Below are positions 17,709 through 26,325 of a DNA stretch of 64,000 bases, piece by piece. Origin of the DNA: JAWLHJ01 sp039587535 (lineage in GTDB: Bacteria; Gemmatimonadota; Gemmatimonadetes; Longimicrobiales; Gaopeijiaceae); assembly GCA_039587535.1 (NCBI GenBank), contig JBDHIF010000014.1, positions 1 to 64,000 on the forward strand, read 5' to 3'. Position 1 is the stretch's first letter, and the number at the start of each line of letters is the position of its first letter. Below the pieces are notes generated by a model that had not been told where the DNA came from, ran no database searches, and saw only the letters and a list, made by a program, of their open reading frames with translations. Position numbers and translations under genes: made by a program.

Positions 17709-18769
17709 GGTGTCTCCGGGCTCCCAGTCGTCGGGGAGCTCTTAGCGGCGGGAAGCCTTATGGTAAACCGGGCGCCGCCTTCCGACGCGTTCTCGGCCTC
17801 GATCCGCCCCCCCATCCCCTCCACCAGGCGGGCGCAGATCGAGAGACCGAGCCCCGTCCCGCGGCCCAGTTCCTTGGTGGTGAAGAAGGGGTCGAAGATC
17901 TGCTCCAGGTCGCTATCTCCGATTCCGGGGCCACTGTCCGTGACCTCGATGACCGCCACTTGGTCGGCCAGGAAGACGGGATCCACACCCCTTCCCCCGT
18001 CGTCTCGCGAGATGCGTCGACGATGCATGTAGTTCACGCCAGGCGGGTCGTCATCGCGCCTGGAGGGGAACCCGGCCACCTCGCCCTGCGTTCCGAAGGC
18101 CCGCACTCGGATGGACTTGGGCTCCGAATTCTCAATGGCGTCCAGTGCGTTGAGCACGAGGTTCACCAGGACCTGCTCCAGACGGTGGATGTTCATGACG
18201 ACTTCGGGTGTCTCCGGGTGCACCTCCCAGTGCGTCTCGACCCCGGTGAGCTTCCCCTGGTTTTCCAGTAGCTCACGGACCCGGGTGATGACCACTCCGG
18301 GTGCCTCGATCTGCTCTTTCTCGTCACGGGGACGGGCATAGTCCAACAAGCCTTTGATGATGCGGTCGATGCGTGTCGCTTCCTCCCGGATGTCTTCGAG
18401 CAGCTCCGGGTCCGCGTTACCCTGCTTGGCGCGAGCCCTGGCGACATCCACGTATCCGATGATCGCGCCCAGAGGATTTCCCACTTCGTGAGCGATACCG
18501 GCCGCTAGCGTCCCGACGGAAGCCATGCGCGCCGTACGGACGATCTCGGCGCGAGCTTCCACCAGGTCACGGTTCGTCTGTTCAAGAGAAGCCACGTTCA
18601 TCTCCAGACGCTCACGATCCGGTGCCATCCAACCTCCGGCTAGTGCCCTGAGGAGCCAGGCCGCGCCGACCGCGGCGACGAGGCCAATCACGAACACCAT
18701 CGGGCCGGCGCCGGCGAAGATGACCCCAGCGGCGAAAGGGATTAGGAGGACAACGGATGCTGCCACCAC
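17705..18769 (-). CDS. pilS: Sensor histidine kinase, PilS-like
   Basis: A 354-aa kinase with a GTG start. Two membrane helices lie at the N-terminus (residues 3-45). After a short coiled coil comes the HisKA H-box TLAAGIAHEVGNPLGAIIGY, then the ATPase boxes NLVLNALDAIEN, VTDSGPGIG and GRGTGLGLSI. Canonical PilS has six TM helices and a PAS domain; this one is stripped down, while the second kinase in the window (24017-25690) has that full layout. It overlaps pilR and follows pilA by 38 bases. Confidence 0.82.
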   Translation of the reverse strand: MVAASVVLLIPFAAGVIFAGAGPMVFVIGLVAAVGAAWLLRALAGGWMAPDRERLEMNVASLEQTNRDLVEARAEIVRTARMASVGTLAAGIAHEVGNPLGAIIGYVDVARARAKQGNADPELLEDIREEATRIDRIIKGLLDYARPRDEKEQIEAPGVVITRVRELLENQGKLTGVETHWEVHPETPEVVMNIHRLEQVLVNLVLNALDAIENSEPKSIRVRAFGTQGEVAGFPSRRDDDPPGVNYMHRRRISRDDGGRGVDPVFLADQVAVIEVTDSGPGIGDSDLEQIFDPFFTTKELGRGTGLGLSICARLVEGMGGRIEAENASEGGARFTIRLPAAKSSPTTGSPETP

Positions 18770-18807
18770 GAAAGCCCGGGTAGCCGGAGAACCGGCGAGT
18801 CGAGGTC

Positions 18808-19194
18808 TCAGTAGTCGCAGGTGATCATGCTCTCCACGGTAGCCGGAGCGACTTGCGCGGCGTTTCCGTGGTAGAGCGCACAGGTGACGGCCGGAAGGCC
18901 GATGTGTACGGCAGTGGCCGACCAGCCCTGTCCCGTCGCTTCTCCGACGTTGACCGTCACACCGTCCGAGGTCGTGAAATCGAGCGCCGTCTGATCGGTC
19001 GAATAGGTGAAGTTGACGTTGTGGTAGAGCTCCTGGAGGCTGGCCAGGTTCCGCAAGTCGGCCTTCATCCCGGAAACGAAGGCCCGCTCCCGAGTCGCCG
19101 AGAACTTCGGAATGGCGATGGCGGCGAGGATGCCGATGATGACCACGACGATGAGGAGCTCGATCAGAGTGAAGCCGTCGCTTTGCCTGGACAT
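18808..19194 (-). CDS. pilA: Type IV major pilin-like protein (PilA, copy 1)
   Basis: A 128-aa type IVa prepilin with a six-residue leader and classical N-terminus GFTLIELLIVVVIIGILAAI, then AIPKFSATRERAF. The C-terminus has a Cys pair (VTCALY and MITCDY), the usual D-region disulphide. It shares its whole N-terminal helix with copy 2 at 19346-19744 but differs in the C-terminal globular part. The pair is tandem with a hairpin between. Which copy forms the main fibre cannot be told from sequence. Confidence 0.92.
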   Translation of the reverse strand: MSRQSDGFTLIELLIVVVIIGILAAIAIPKFSATRERAFVSGMKADLRNLASLQELYHNVNFTYSTDQTALDFTTSDGVTVNVGEATGQGWSATAVHIGLPAVTCALYHGNAAQVAPATVESMITCDY

Positions 19195-19261
19195 GGATCA
19201 GCTCCGGTGATCGAGGCTTTCAGGGTTCGGAGTCGGTAGGACGTTCGGAGGAGCGGGTGCG

Positions 19262-19291
19262 GCCGGCCCGGGCCCTGAGACCCGGACCGGC
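19262..19291 (-). terminator. Hairpin between the two pilA genes
   Basis: A 5+5-bp interrupted stem (GCCGG/CCGGC and CCGGG/CCCGG) with an 8-base loop. A smaller six-bp hairpin lies just before it at 19311-19328. There is no U-run, so it may reduce rather than stop read-through from pilA copy 2 into copy 1, or stabilise the copy 2 mRNA end. Confidence 0.5.
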
Positions 19292-19345
19292 GCGTCCGCT
19301 TCAGGTCACACCCGCACGTTCATGCGGGATAGAAGTGCACCGTGA

Positions 19346-19744
19346 TCAGCTGGTGCAGGCCAGCTCACCGGCCTGGCTCGGCGACCCGTGCGAGCCCGGA
19401 GCCGTCGCGTCACCGTAGTAGATGGCGCAACCTTCCGCAGCGGCAAGCGCTTCATGCGACGCCGTCGCGGACCAACCCGTGTTCGCCGCCGTGATGTTGC
19501 CGGTGACGACCACGCCCTCGGACTCCACGAAGCCGAGGTCGGTGGTGCTGGCGGAGTAGGTGTAGTGATCCGCGTAGTAGATCTCCTGCTGCGTCGCCAG
19601 GTTCTTGAGATCCGACTTCATCGCGGCGAAGTAGGCCCGCTCACGCGTGGCGGAGAACTTCGGAATGGCGATGGCGGCCAGGATGCCGATGATCACGACG
19701 ACGATCAGCAGCTCGATGAGGGTGAAACCCTTGTTGTCCCGCAT
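19346..19744 (-). CDS. pilA: Type IV major pilin-like protein (PilA, copy 2)
   Basis: A 132-aa type IVa prepilin. The start at 19744 gives leader MRDNK and cleavage before FTLIELLIVVVIIGILAA; a GGAG ribosome site lies eight bases upstream. The C-terminal Cys pair (EGCAIY and ELACTS) matches the D-region pattern. The conserved GWSATASHE box is shared with copy 1 (GWSATAVHI). It is upstream of copy 1 in transcription order, so it is probably the more expressed one. Confidence 0.92.
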   Translation of the reverse strand: MRDNKGFTLIELLIVVVIIGILAAIAIPKFSATRERAYFAAMKSDLKNLATQQEIYYADHYTYSASTTDLGFVESEGVVVTGNITAANTGWSATASHEALAAAEGCAIYYGDATAPGSHGSPSQAGELACTS

Positions 19745-19824
19745 TGGTGTACTCCAGGTGTGAAGTGAAACCGGATTGTGCGGCACCCATTTGGGCAAAC
19801 CCTATTCCACGCACCCCGTGTCAG

Positions 19825-19855
19825 CCATAAGGCATTATGCTACCTCATCTTATGG
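19825..19855. promoter_or_regulatory. Inverted repeat upstream of pilA copy 2
   Basis: Perfect 7-bp arms CCATAAG (19825-19831) and CTTATGG (19849-19855) separated by 17 bases, 80-110 bases before the pilA ATG. The spacer holds a GCATTATGC near-palindrome. This is a plausible regulator site, but no regulator can be named. No convincing sigma-54 element was found in this gap. Confidence 0.4.
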
Positions 19856-19951
19856 CATCGCAGCCCAAAGCCTCTGGGACCTCCTTCGAATCCCCTCTCT
19901 GGATTTCTGCAATGTGCCGGGACTTGTGCCATACCGCCGGCCCCGGTCAGA

Positions 19952-21619
19952 TCAGGAGCCGTCCGTCGGGGCGCGCGGCCCGTCCTCGACAGGGACGCCC
20001 TGGTCGAGCAGCAGGCCTTCCAGGCCGAAGTCCCTCGACAACACGGCATCCAGCGCATCGCGGCCGGTAGCGGACCGGGCATTGGCGACGGCGGAATCCA
20101 GCGCCTGCTCCATGGCAGCGGGATCTCCCCGCCGCCGCGCCTGCCACGCGTCATAGAGCCACCGCTGCCAGAACGTGGCGATCCCACGCTGGTCTGCGCG
20201 CGCCCTGACCTCCTCGGCCTCGGCCCACCTGCCCTGCGCCGCCAGCGCCCACGCCAGGACATGCAGCCTTATGGCGTCCGTCGGACGGACGGCCAGCGCA
20301 GCTCTGGCGTAGCGCTCGGCTCCTTCGGCGTCCCCCATTTCGGCCCGGGCGCCCGAACGCATGCCGTACGCCAGCGGGTGGTCGGGGCGCTGCTGAATGG
20401 CGTAATGGAGCACACCGTCGGCCCCTCGGTACCGATCGATCCTCATGAGGACGTCGGCCACGTGGATCAGGAAACCGTGGTGCGCGTCCAGGAGATCGAC
20501 CGCGGCCCGGTAGGACGTCAGTCCCTCGGAGATCCGCCCTCGGTCGATGAAGTTGTCACCCAGCAACCACTGAACCCGACCCGAATGGGGGTAATCCCGG
20601 GCCATGACGGTGAACACCGTGTCATGGCTCTTCCATTCCGGGTTGCGTATCCAGGTGCGTACCGAGCCAGCGACGACAACCACGAGAAGCAGTGTGGGTG
20701 CCAGGCGCGGTCGCTCACTGGACAGCCTGACCACCAGCCATCCCACGGCAGCAGCCAGTCCCGCAGATGGGAGGTAGAGCGTACGCTCGGCGAGCATGAC
20801 GCCGGTCAGGAAGAGCGTGTTGGAGATCGGAGAGATGGCCACCAGAAACCATACGACACCGAACGCCGCCAACTTCGCCGATCGGCTTCCGGGCTCCAGC
20901 GGCCGCCTTCGCCAGGCTGCCAAGGTCCCAAGCAGCACGGCCAGCACCACGACCACGCCGGTGATGTTGGTGGCATTCCAACCCAGCGACACGGGGATCA
21001 CGTTGGGAGCGTAATCCGACGACAGATCGAGAGGGAAAACCCAAAGCCGGACGTAGTGGGTCCAGACCTCGCCGAGCGTCCAGATCCTCGGGACCTCCTC
21101 GAGGATCTGGAAGCCCGCCCCAACCCTGGGCGTCGCCTGTCCCCCGAGTACGGCAGCCCTCGCGACCAACGTGCCCACGGCCACGACCATCATGACGAAG
21201 TAGGTCCGCCAACGTCGTGCCAGATAGCCAGGCAGCTCGGCGAAGCCGAGCCGCTCCCGTGCAGCGTCCATCAGGAAGACGAGCCCCAAGAGCGTGATCG
21301 CGCTCTCCTTCGCTCCGAACCCCACAGCGTAGAGCGCGCCCACACCGAGGGCGGTCCCCCACGTCGATCGGTGGCCACCACGAGCGTGGACGAGCAGAGC
21401 CAGCAAGGCAGCCAGTGCCGCCATGAGCTCGGCCTGGCCCACGACGTTCGCCACGGCCTCGGTGTGCACCGGGTGGACCGCGAACACCAACCCCGCCACC
21501 CACGCCGCCGCCACGGAGGTGAGGTGGGCGAGCAGGAGGACGAGGGCACCCGACGCTGCCGCGTGGAGCAGCACACTGGCCGCCAGAGGGCCAGCTCCGC
21601 TCCGCCCACGATAGGCCAA
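19952..21619 (-). CDS. TMTC-like membrane protein with TPR repeats (main part; N-terminus in another frame)
   Basis: This frame carries a multi-TM region opening at VLLHAAASGALVLLLAHLTS. The family loop VHPVHTEAVANVVGQAELMA follows, then GAKESAITLLGLVFLMD and FLTGVMLAERTLYLPSAGLA, and at least two TPR-like repeats toward the C-terminus (RYARAALAVRPTDAIRLHVL). The layout matches TMTC-type membrane proteins linked to O-mannosylation. The annotated ATG at 21619 is fortuitous. The normal N-terminus is encoded just upstream in a different frame (21574-21816), and roughly 20 expected residues are missing at the junction. So the gene looks disrupted, or carries a sequencing/assembly error. It lies downstream of a DPM1-like glycosyltransferase. 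Confidence 0.75.
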   Translation of the reverse strand: MAYRGRSGAGPLAASVLLHAAASGALVLLLAHLTSVAAAWVAGLVFAVHPVHTEAVANVVGQAELMAALAALLALLVHARGGHRSTWGTALGVGALYAVGFGAKESAITLLGLVFLMDAARERLGFAELPGYLARRWRTYFVMMVVAVGTLVARAAVLGGQATPRVGAGFQILEEVPRIWTLGEVWTHYVRLWVFPLDLSSDYAPNVIPVSLGWNATNITGVVVVLAVLLGTLAAWRRRPLEPGSRSAKLAAFGVVWFLVAISPISNTLFLTGVMLAERTLYLPSAGLAAAVGWLVVRLSSERPRLAPTLLLVVVVAGSVRTWIRNPEWKSHDTVFTVMARDYPHSGRVQWLLGDNFIDRGRISEGLTSYRAAVDLLDAHHGFLIHVADVLMRIDRYRGADGVLHYAIQQRPDHPLAYGMRSGARAEMGDAEGAERYARAALAVRPTDAIRLHVLAWALAAQGRWAEAEEVRARADQRGIATFWQRWLYDAWQARRRGDPAAMEQALDSAVANARSATGRDALDAVLSRDFGLEGLLLDQGVPVEDGPRAPTDGS

Positions 21620-21816
21620 TACGGCGCGAAGATCGCGCTCCGTAGCCTTTCCCAGCTCTGGATGGACTCGTTCTCGACGATGATCGAGACGTCGTCGTAC
21701 GCGAACCCGTTCGAGAGCGAGTTCGCGTAGACCACCGCCCCCAAGGCCGCCACGATCAACGCGGCGCGGCGAGGGGAAAGCCTACCGAGCCAAGGGCCGA
21801 GCCCGCCGGTCTTCAC
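21574..21816 (-). pseudogene. Detached N-terminal fragment of the TMTC-like gene
   Basis: Starts at a GTG that overlaps the upstream glycosyltransferase stop (GTGA). It encodes the first TM helix (ALIVAALGAVVYANSLSNGF), the conserved lumenal/periplasmic AYDDVSIIVENESI with its Asp pair, IFAPYWP and the start of the next conserved block, LALWRPV. The frame then shifts: the expected following block appears about 20 residues short and in another frame at about 21574-21590. A small internal deletion whose length is not a multiple of three explains both. Confidence 0.7.
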
Positions 21817-22649
21817 CCGGGGCGGGACTCCGACTCCACTTCGGCACGGCCCACCCAAGGGTCCACGCTCGGCGGCGTCCATGCCGGGACCGTGGGAGAG
21901 AAGACGTTGTATTTTATGATCGCCCAGAGCGCTGAAACCCCATCCTTCCAACCGATCTTCTTCCCCTCTGCGTAGGACCGGCCGTGGTAGCTGATCGGGA
22001 GCTCGTAGATCCGGGCGCCAGCCTGAGCCAAGCGCGCCGTCAACTCCGGCTCGATCCCGAACCGGTTCGCGGACAGCGGAAGAGTCTGGAGGAGCTCGCG
22101 TCGAACCATCTTGTAGCAGGTCTCCATGTCGGTGAGGTTCAGGTCGGTGAACATGTTCGACAGGAGCGTGAGCACACGGTTGCCGACCGAGTGCCAGTAG
22201 AAGAGCACACGGTGGGACCCGCCCAGGAAGCGCGATCCGTACACGGCGTCGGCCTTCCCCGCGAGGATGGGTTCCAACAGGAGCGGCAGCTCGTAGGGGT
22301 CGTACTCGAGGTCCGCATCCTGCACCACCACGACGTCGCCGGTGGCGTGCTCGAACCCCGTACGGAGAGCGGCACCCTTCCCTTGATTGCGCTCATGCAT
22401 CACCAGGGTGTCGACAAGCGTGCCCTCGAGGCCACGCAGGATGTCCCTAGTGCCGTCCGATGAGCCGTCATCCACGACGATCACCTCGAGACGCAGCGGG
22501 ACTTCCTTCACCCGGCGCAGGAGCTGCTCCACGGTGTCCCGCTCGTTGTAGACCGGGATCACAACGCTCACCCGGACCGCGTCCCATGCCAGCCTCGGTT
22601 GCGGCAGCGCTTGAGGGCCCATGGACTCCGAACCGATCGTGGACTCCAT
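21813..22649 (-). CDS. GT2 glycosyltransferase, polyprenyl-phosphate hexose synthase-like
   Basis: A 278-aa family 2 glycosyltransferase. It opens with VSVVIPVYNERDTVEQLLR and has the nucleotide-binding DDGSSDGTRDIL, the NQGKGAALRTGFEHATGD block, the metal-binding DADLEYDP and the acceptor-side SRFLGG. This profile is the DPM1/GtrB type that loads a sugar on a lipid carrier. There is no C-terminal TM domain, so it is probably peripheral. It is translationally coupled (GTGA) to the TMTC-like gene, the expected user of such a lipid-linked sugar. The true start may be the GTG just before VSVVIPVY. Confidence 0.85.
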   Translation of the reverse strand: MESTIGSESMGPQALPQPRLAWDAVRVSVVIPVYNERDTVEQLLRRVKEVPLRLEVIVVDDGSSDGTRDILRGLEGTLVDTLVMHERNQGKGAALRTGFEHATGDVVVVQDADLEYDPYELPLLLEPILAGKADAVYGSRFLGGSHRVLFYWHSVGNRVLTLLSNMFTDLNLTDMETCYKMVRRELLQTLPLSANRFGIEPELTARLAQAGARIYELPISYHGRSYAEGKKIGWKDGVSALWAIIKYNVFSPTVPAWTPPSVDPWVGRAEVESESRPG

Positions 22650-22650
22650 C

Positions 22651-24024
22651 TCAGTCGCCGACCCCGTACCGGTTAAGCTTCCGGTAAAGCGTTGAAGGAT
22701 CGATGCCCAACACTTCCGCCGCCCGCGTCTTGTTCCCCCCCTCTGCCTGGAGGACCCACATGATGTAGGCCTGCTCGATCACCTCCATGGTCGGGTTCCG
22801 CGGAGGTTCGTCGCTCTGAACGACTCGTGGCGTCGGGCGATCACGCACCCGCGCCGGAAGATCGCCGGGCCGGATCTTCTTACCCGACACGACCACGGCC
22901 GCCCGCTCCAGAGCGTTCTGGAGCTCCCGTACATTACCCGGCCAATCATACTCCATCATCACCTTCAAGGCTTCATCGGACAGCTCGAGAGGCCTCTCGC
23001 GCTCCCGCAACGCGGCTTCTCCTTCGAGGAAGTGTCGTGCCAGAACGGGGATATCGTCTTGCCGCGCCCTGAGCGGAGGGAGCTGGAGCTGAATCACGTT
23101 CAGCCGATAGTACAGGTCGCTGCGGAACGATCCCCTCTCGATCTCCGTCTCCAGGTTCCGGTTGGTGGCCGCGATGATTCGTACGTCTACCGGTACGGCC
23201 TTGGTGGAGCCCACCGGGATGACCTCGCGCTCCTGGATGGCCCGAAGCAGCTTGACCTGAGTGGATGCCGCCATCTCCCCGATCTCGTCCATGAAGAACG
23301 TGCCGCCTTCGGCGGCCACCAGGAGGCCATCCTTGTCCTTCACCGCGCCCGTGAACGAGCCCTTCACATGCCCAAAGAGCTCACTCTCGAGGAGGCTCTC
23401 CGGTAGGGCGCCGCAGTTGATGGACATGAACGCACGGTCCCGGCGGTGCGAGCGGGCGTGGATATATCGGGCCAGCACCTCCTTCCCCGTGCCACTCTCG
23501 CCCGAGATGAGCACCGTGGAGTCCGTCGTGGCCACCGTCTCCGCCAGGTCGACCACCTCGTTGAACCGCGGAGCCCCGCCGATGGGGCGCTCGACTTCGC
23601 CGGCGGTGCGTTTACCGATTTCCTTCTTGAGCTCGCGGTTCTCCGCCTTGAGCTGTCGCGTCTCCAGAGCCCGGGCGCAGATCGCCAAGAGCTCGTCGTT
23701 TGAGAATGGCTTCTGGATGTAGTAATAGGCGCCCTCGTTCACCGCCCGCACCGCGGACTGGAGCGAGGCTTGAGCGGTCATGAGGATCACCGGCAGCTCA
23801 GGATCCAACTCGCGCACCGCCGCGAGCACCTCCAGCCCCGTCTTGCCCGGCATGCGGATGTCGCTCAGGACGAGGTCCGGCCTGGCCGACTCGAGTGCGT
23901 CCATCGCCTTCTGACCGGTCTCCGCCACCGAGACGTCGTACCCCTCGCCGCGGAACAGGACCTGGAGGGTATCCAGGATCGACGTCTCGTCGTCCACCAA
24001 CAGAACCTTGGGTGCGTCACTCAC
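22651..24024 (-). CDS. Second sigma-54-dependent response regulator (NtrC/PilR family)
   Basis: A 457-aa activator. The receiver has LVDDETSILDTLQ and phospho-site LVLSDIRMPGKTG. The AAA+ domain has GESGTGKEVLARY, the loop variant GSFTGA in place of GAFTGA, and GGTFFMDEIGEMA. The Fis-type HTH is GGNKTRAAEVLGIDPSTLYR. It overlaps its kinase gene by eight bases and precedes the glycosyltransferase by one base, so all four genes may be one transcript. With the PilS-type kinase architecture next to it, this pair could be the true PilSR and the pair at 16350-18769 a paralogue. Confidence 0.87.
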   Translation of the reverse strand: MSDAPKVLLVDDETSILDTLQVLFRGEGYDVSVAETGQKAMDALESARPDLVLSDIRMPGKTGLEVLAAVRELDPELPVILMTAQASLQSAVRAVNEGAYYYIQKPFSNDELLAICARALETRQLKAENRELKKEIGKRTAGEVERPIGGAPRFNEVVDLAETVATTDSTVLISGESGTGKEVLARYIHARSHRRDRAFMSINCGALPESLLESELFGHVKGSFTGAVKDKDGLLVAAEGGTFFMDEIGEMAASTQVKLLRAIQEREVIPVGSTKAVPVDVRIIAATNRNLETEIERGSFRSDLYYRLNVIQLQLPPLRARQDDIPVLARHFLEGEAALRERERPLELSDEALKVMMEYDWPGNVRELQNALERAAVVVSGKKIRPGDLPARVRDRPTPRVVQSDEPPRNPTMEVIEQAYIMWVLQAEGGNKTRAAEVLGIDPSTLYRKLNRYGVGD

Positions 24025-25690
24025 GCTGCCTCTCCCTTTCTCCTTCCGGTTGCCCTGGAAGGAAGATCACGAACTGAGCTCCTCCGTCGATCCCTCGCTC
24101 CACGAACACCACTCCCGAATGGACCTCCACGGCCCGGTGGACCAGCGCCAGGCCCAGACCGCTTCCCCCCTTCCTGGTCGAGAAGAACGGATCGAAGATC
24201 CGTGCTTCGATCTCCGGCGGGATGCCGGGCCCGGAATCCCTGACCGATATGCGGACCGGATTGCGAATGTTGACGCCTCTCGGCGTCCGACGATACCGCT
24301 CGTCCTCGAGCGTCACCACCACTCGCCCATCCGGGCCCGCGTGCTGTGCCGCGTTGAGCACCAGGTTCAACAGCGCCCTATGGAGGAGGTCCTGGTCGCC
24401 GATCGCGGAGATGGGATCCTCGTCCACCTCCAGCTCCAGCTGGATGCCGTCGAGATCGGGATGCTGCTTCGCCACGGCCACGCAGTCCAGCAGCACTTCC
24501 CGGAGCTCCACCGGCTCTTTGGCGCTGAGATGCACGCCGGAGTAGTCCAGGAACTCGGAGAGAAGTCGGCTGAGGCGGTCGGATTCCGTGACCACCAGGC
24601 GTCGGAGCAGGGCCCGGTCGTCGGAGCCCACCCGTTCACTGCCCAACTGCTCGATGGCGCTTCGGATGGAGGCCAGTGGGTTCTTTATCTCATGGGCGAG
24701 CGATGCGGACAGCGTCGCGACAGCCTCCAATCGCTCGGTTCGAAGGTTCAGCTCGTCGATGCGCTCCAGATCCGTGACGTCCTCGAAGATGGCCGTCATG
24801 GATGGGGGCTGGTCGTCACCCCGGTCCAGCAGCGCGGTGCTGATGCCCAGGCGGATGAGTTCCCCGCCCCGCTCTACGCTGGCGCGAGACCGGGTACGAG
24901 TCCGTCGGTCACCCAGAGCCCGCCGAAGGGTCTGGCTCATCTCCGGAGCCTTGGCCTCGATCGCGGGGAGAATCTCATCCCCCACGTGGTGGAGCAGATC
25001 CACTCCGAGCAGCGCCTCAGCTGCGGGGTTTGCGTACAACAGACGGCCACTCCCGTCGAGCGTGACCACGCCCGTGGACAGGTGCGCGAGGATGTCCCCC
25101 GTGTCCAGCCGGAGCTGCTCGAGTTGGGACGCCACGTCCCCGAGCGCCTGTCCGGCTCGGCGGAGTCGATCCCCGAGAAGCCCGGTCGCAAGCGCCACCA
25201 GGGCGAAGAGGCTGATGCGCAGCGCAACGTCCAAGGTGAACGCGCTCTGGTGGCCCCACGCCAAGTCCGCGAAATAGACGATGCTCGCCAGGATTCCGAC
25301 CAGCACACCCCCAGGAAGGGGAAGGAGGAGCGCGCCAGCGGCGATGACCAGGATGTAGAGGGGTGCGAAGCTGCTGTCCGGCCCTCCGGTGATATGGACC
25401 ACCGCAGTCACGAAGAGCACGTCCAGCACGACCTGACCGTACCGGAAGGCTTCGCCCGGCTCTCTCTTCAAGAGATGGGTGTACCAGAACGACGCGCCGG
25501 TAACGGCCAACGCGACCAGGAACACGACGGTGGCCACCAGCGTGTCCACCGGATCGGCGTCGAGCCAGGCGAAGAGCGCGCCGGCCAGGATCCCGGACAG
25601 CAGCGTGATGCGGCCGATGTAGAGCCAGCGGAAGAGGTCGGCGCGAAGCACCGACGGTTCTGGAGCCGCGCCCCCTTGCGTGGGGGTCAC
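24017..25690 (-). CDS. Membrane sensor histidine kinase with six TM helices and PAS domain (PilS architecture)
   Basis: A 557-aa kinase. About six TM helices span residues 18-190, followed by a PAS domain (GVVTLDGSGRLLYANPAAEA). The H-box is TLSASLAHEIKNPLASIRSA, and the ATPase boxes are NLVLNAAQHA, VRDSGPGIPPE and GSGLGLALVHRAVEVH. This is the classical PilS domain order. GTG start overlapping the upstream stop (GTGA). The partner regulator overlaps its 3' end. Confidence 0.87.
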   Translation of the reverse strand: MTPTQGGAAPEPSVLRADLFRWLYIGRITLLSGILAGALFAWLDADPVDTLVATVVFLVALAVTGASFWYTHLLKREPGEAFRYGQVVLDVLFVTAVVHITGGPDSSFAPLYILVIAAGALLLPLPGGVLVGILASIVYFADLAWGHQSAFTLDVALRISLFALVALATGLLGDRLRRAGQALGDVASQLEQLRLDTGDILAHLSTGVVTLDGSGRLLYANPAAEALLGVDLLHHVGDEILPAIEAKAPEMSQTLRRALGDRRTRTRSRASVERGGELIRLGISTALLDRGDDQPPSMTAIFEDVTDLERIDELNLRTERLEAVATLSASLAHEIKNPLASIRSAIEQLGSERVGSDDRALLRRLVVTESDRLSRLLSEFLDYSGVHLSAKEPVELREVLLDCVAVAKQHPDLDGIQLELEVDEDPISAIGDQDLLHRALLNLVLNAAQHAGPDGRVVVTLEDERYRRTPRGVNIRNPVRISVRDSGPGIPPEIEARIFDPFFSTRKGGSGLGLALVHRAVEVHSGVVFVERGIDGGAQFVIFLPGQPEGERERQRE

Positions 25691-26325
25691 GGCCGCTCGA
25701 GGTCCCGGAATGCGGCGGGAAGCATGTACCCGCTGCCCCCCATACGGCCCACCGGTTGGAGGAGATCCGGAGCGACACGGTATCCGCCCTCGGGGAGGAG
25801 TCGAGGGTCGAGGATCACGCCGACCACCTCCAGGACGAGGAGCACGTTACGGCTTCCCGGAAGATCGACCTCGTCGCGAAGCTCACATTCGAGGACCGCC
25901 GGACACCGGGCGACATACGGCGCGTCCACGCGGGGCGAGGGCAGTCCCTCCAGATCGGCGAGATCGAACTCGTCTACGTCCGGTCCGACCTCGGCCGAAG
26001 TCCGGTTCATGGCCTCGAGCTGTGCCTCGGTGACCACGTTCACGCACACGGCGCCGGTAGCTCGAGCGTTGACCAGCGTGTCCTTGGGCCCATCCCGCCG
26101 CGCACCCACGGAAATGCCCACCAGCGCCGGTGAGGACGAGAGCACCGCGAAGTAGCTGAACGGAGCGAGGTTGGTCCCCCCGGCTTCGTTCCAGGTAGAT
26201 GCCCAGGCGATGGGGCGAGGAACAACCAGCGAGGTGATCAGCTGATAGCGGTCTCGACTAGCCAGTTCGGCCGGAACGATCTGAACCGGCGATTCGGAGG
26301 GCACCGGGGGTAGGCCTTCAGCCAC
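25687..26325 (-). CDS. Flavin reductase-like (FMN-binding) domain protein
   Basis: A 212-aa protein of the flavin reductase/DIM6-NTAB family. SLVVPRPIAWASTWNEAGGT and NLAPFSYFAVLSSSPALVGI form the FMN-binding split barrel. They are followed by TLVNARATGAVCVNVVTE and a CPAVLECELRDE segment. Members use reduced flavin in varied reactions; the substrate here is unknown. It overlaps the kinase downstream and the LysM gene upstream. Confidence 0.85.
   Translation of the reverse strand: MAEGLPPVPSESPVQIVPAELASRDRYQLITSLVVPRPIAWASTWNEAGGTNLAPFSYFAVLSSSPALVGISVGARRDGPKDTLVNARATGAVCVNVVTEAQLEAMNRTSAEVGPDVDEFDLADLEGLPSPRVDAPYVARCPAVLECELRDEVDLPGSRNVLLVLEVVGVILDPRLLPEGGYRVAPDLLQPVGRMGGSGYMLPAAFRDLERP

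Noticed and set aside
19745..19951. Sigma-54 promoter before pilA copy 2
   Set aside because: TGGCAC- and TTGCA-like pieces occur on the minus strand but not at the required spacing.
19778..21730. Long plus-strand open frame (about 650 codons)
   Set aside because: Antisense shadow of the TMTC-like gene; no domain, no ribosome site.
24008..26155. Long plus-strand open frame (about 715 codons)
   Set aside because: It is antisense to the well-supported histidine kinase and flavin reductase genes, has no recognisable domain, and reflects GC-rich third positions.
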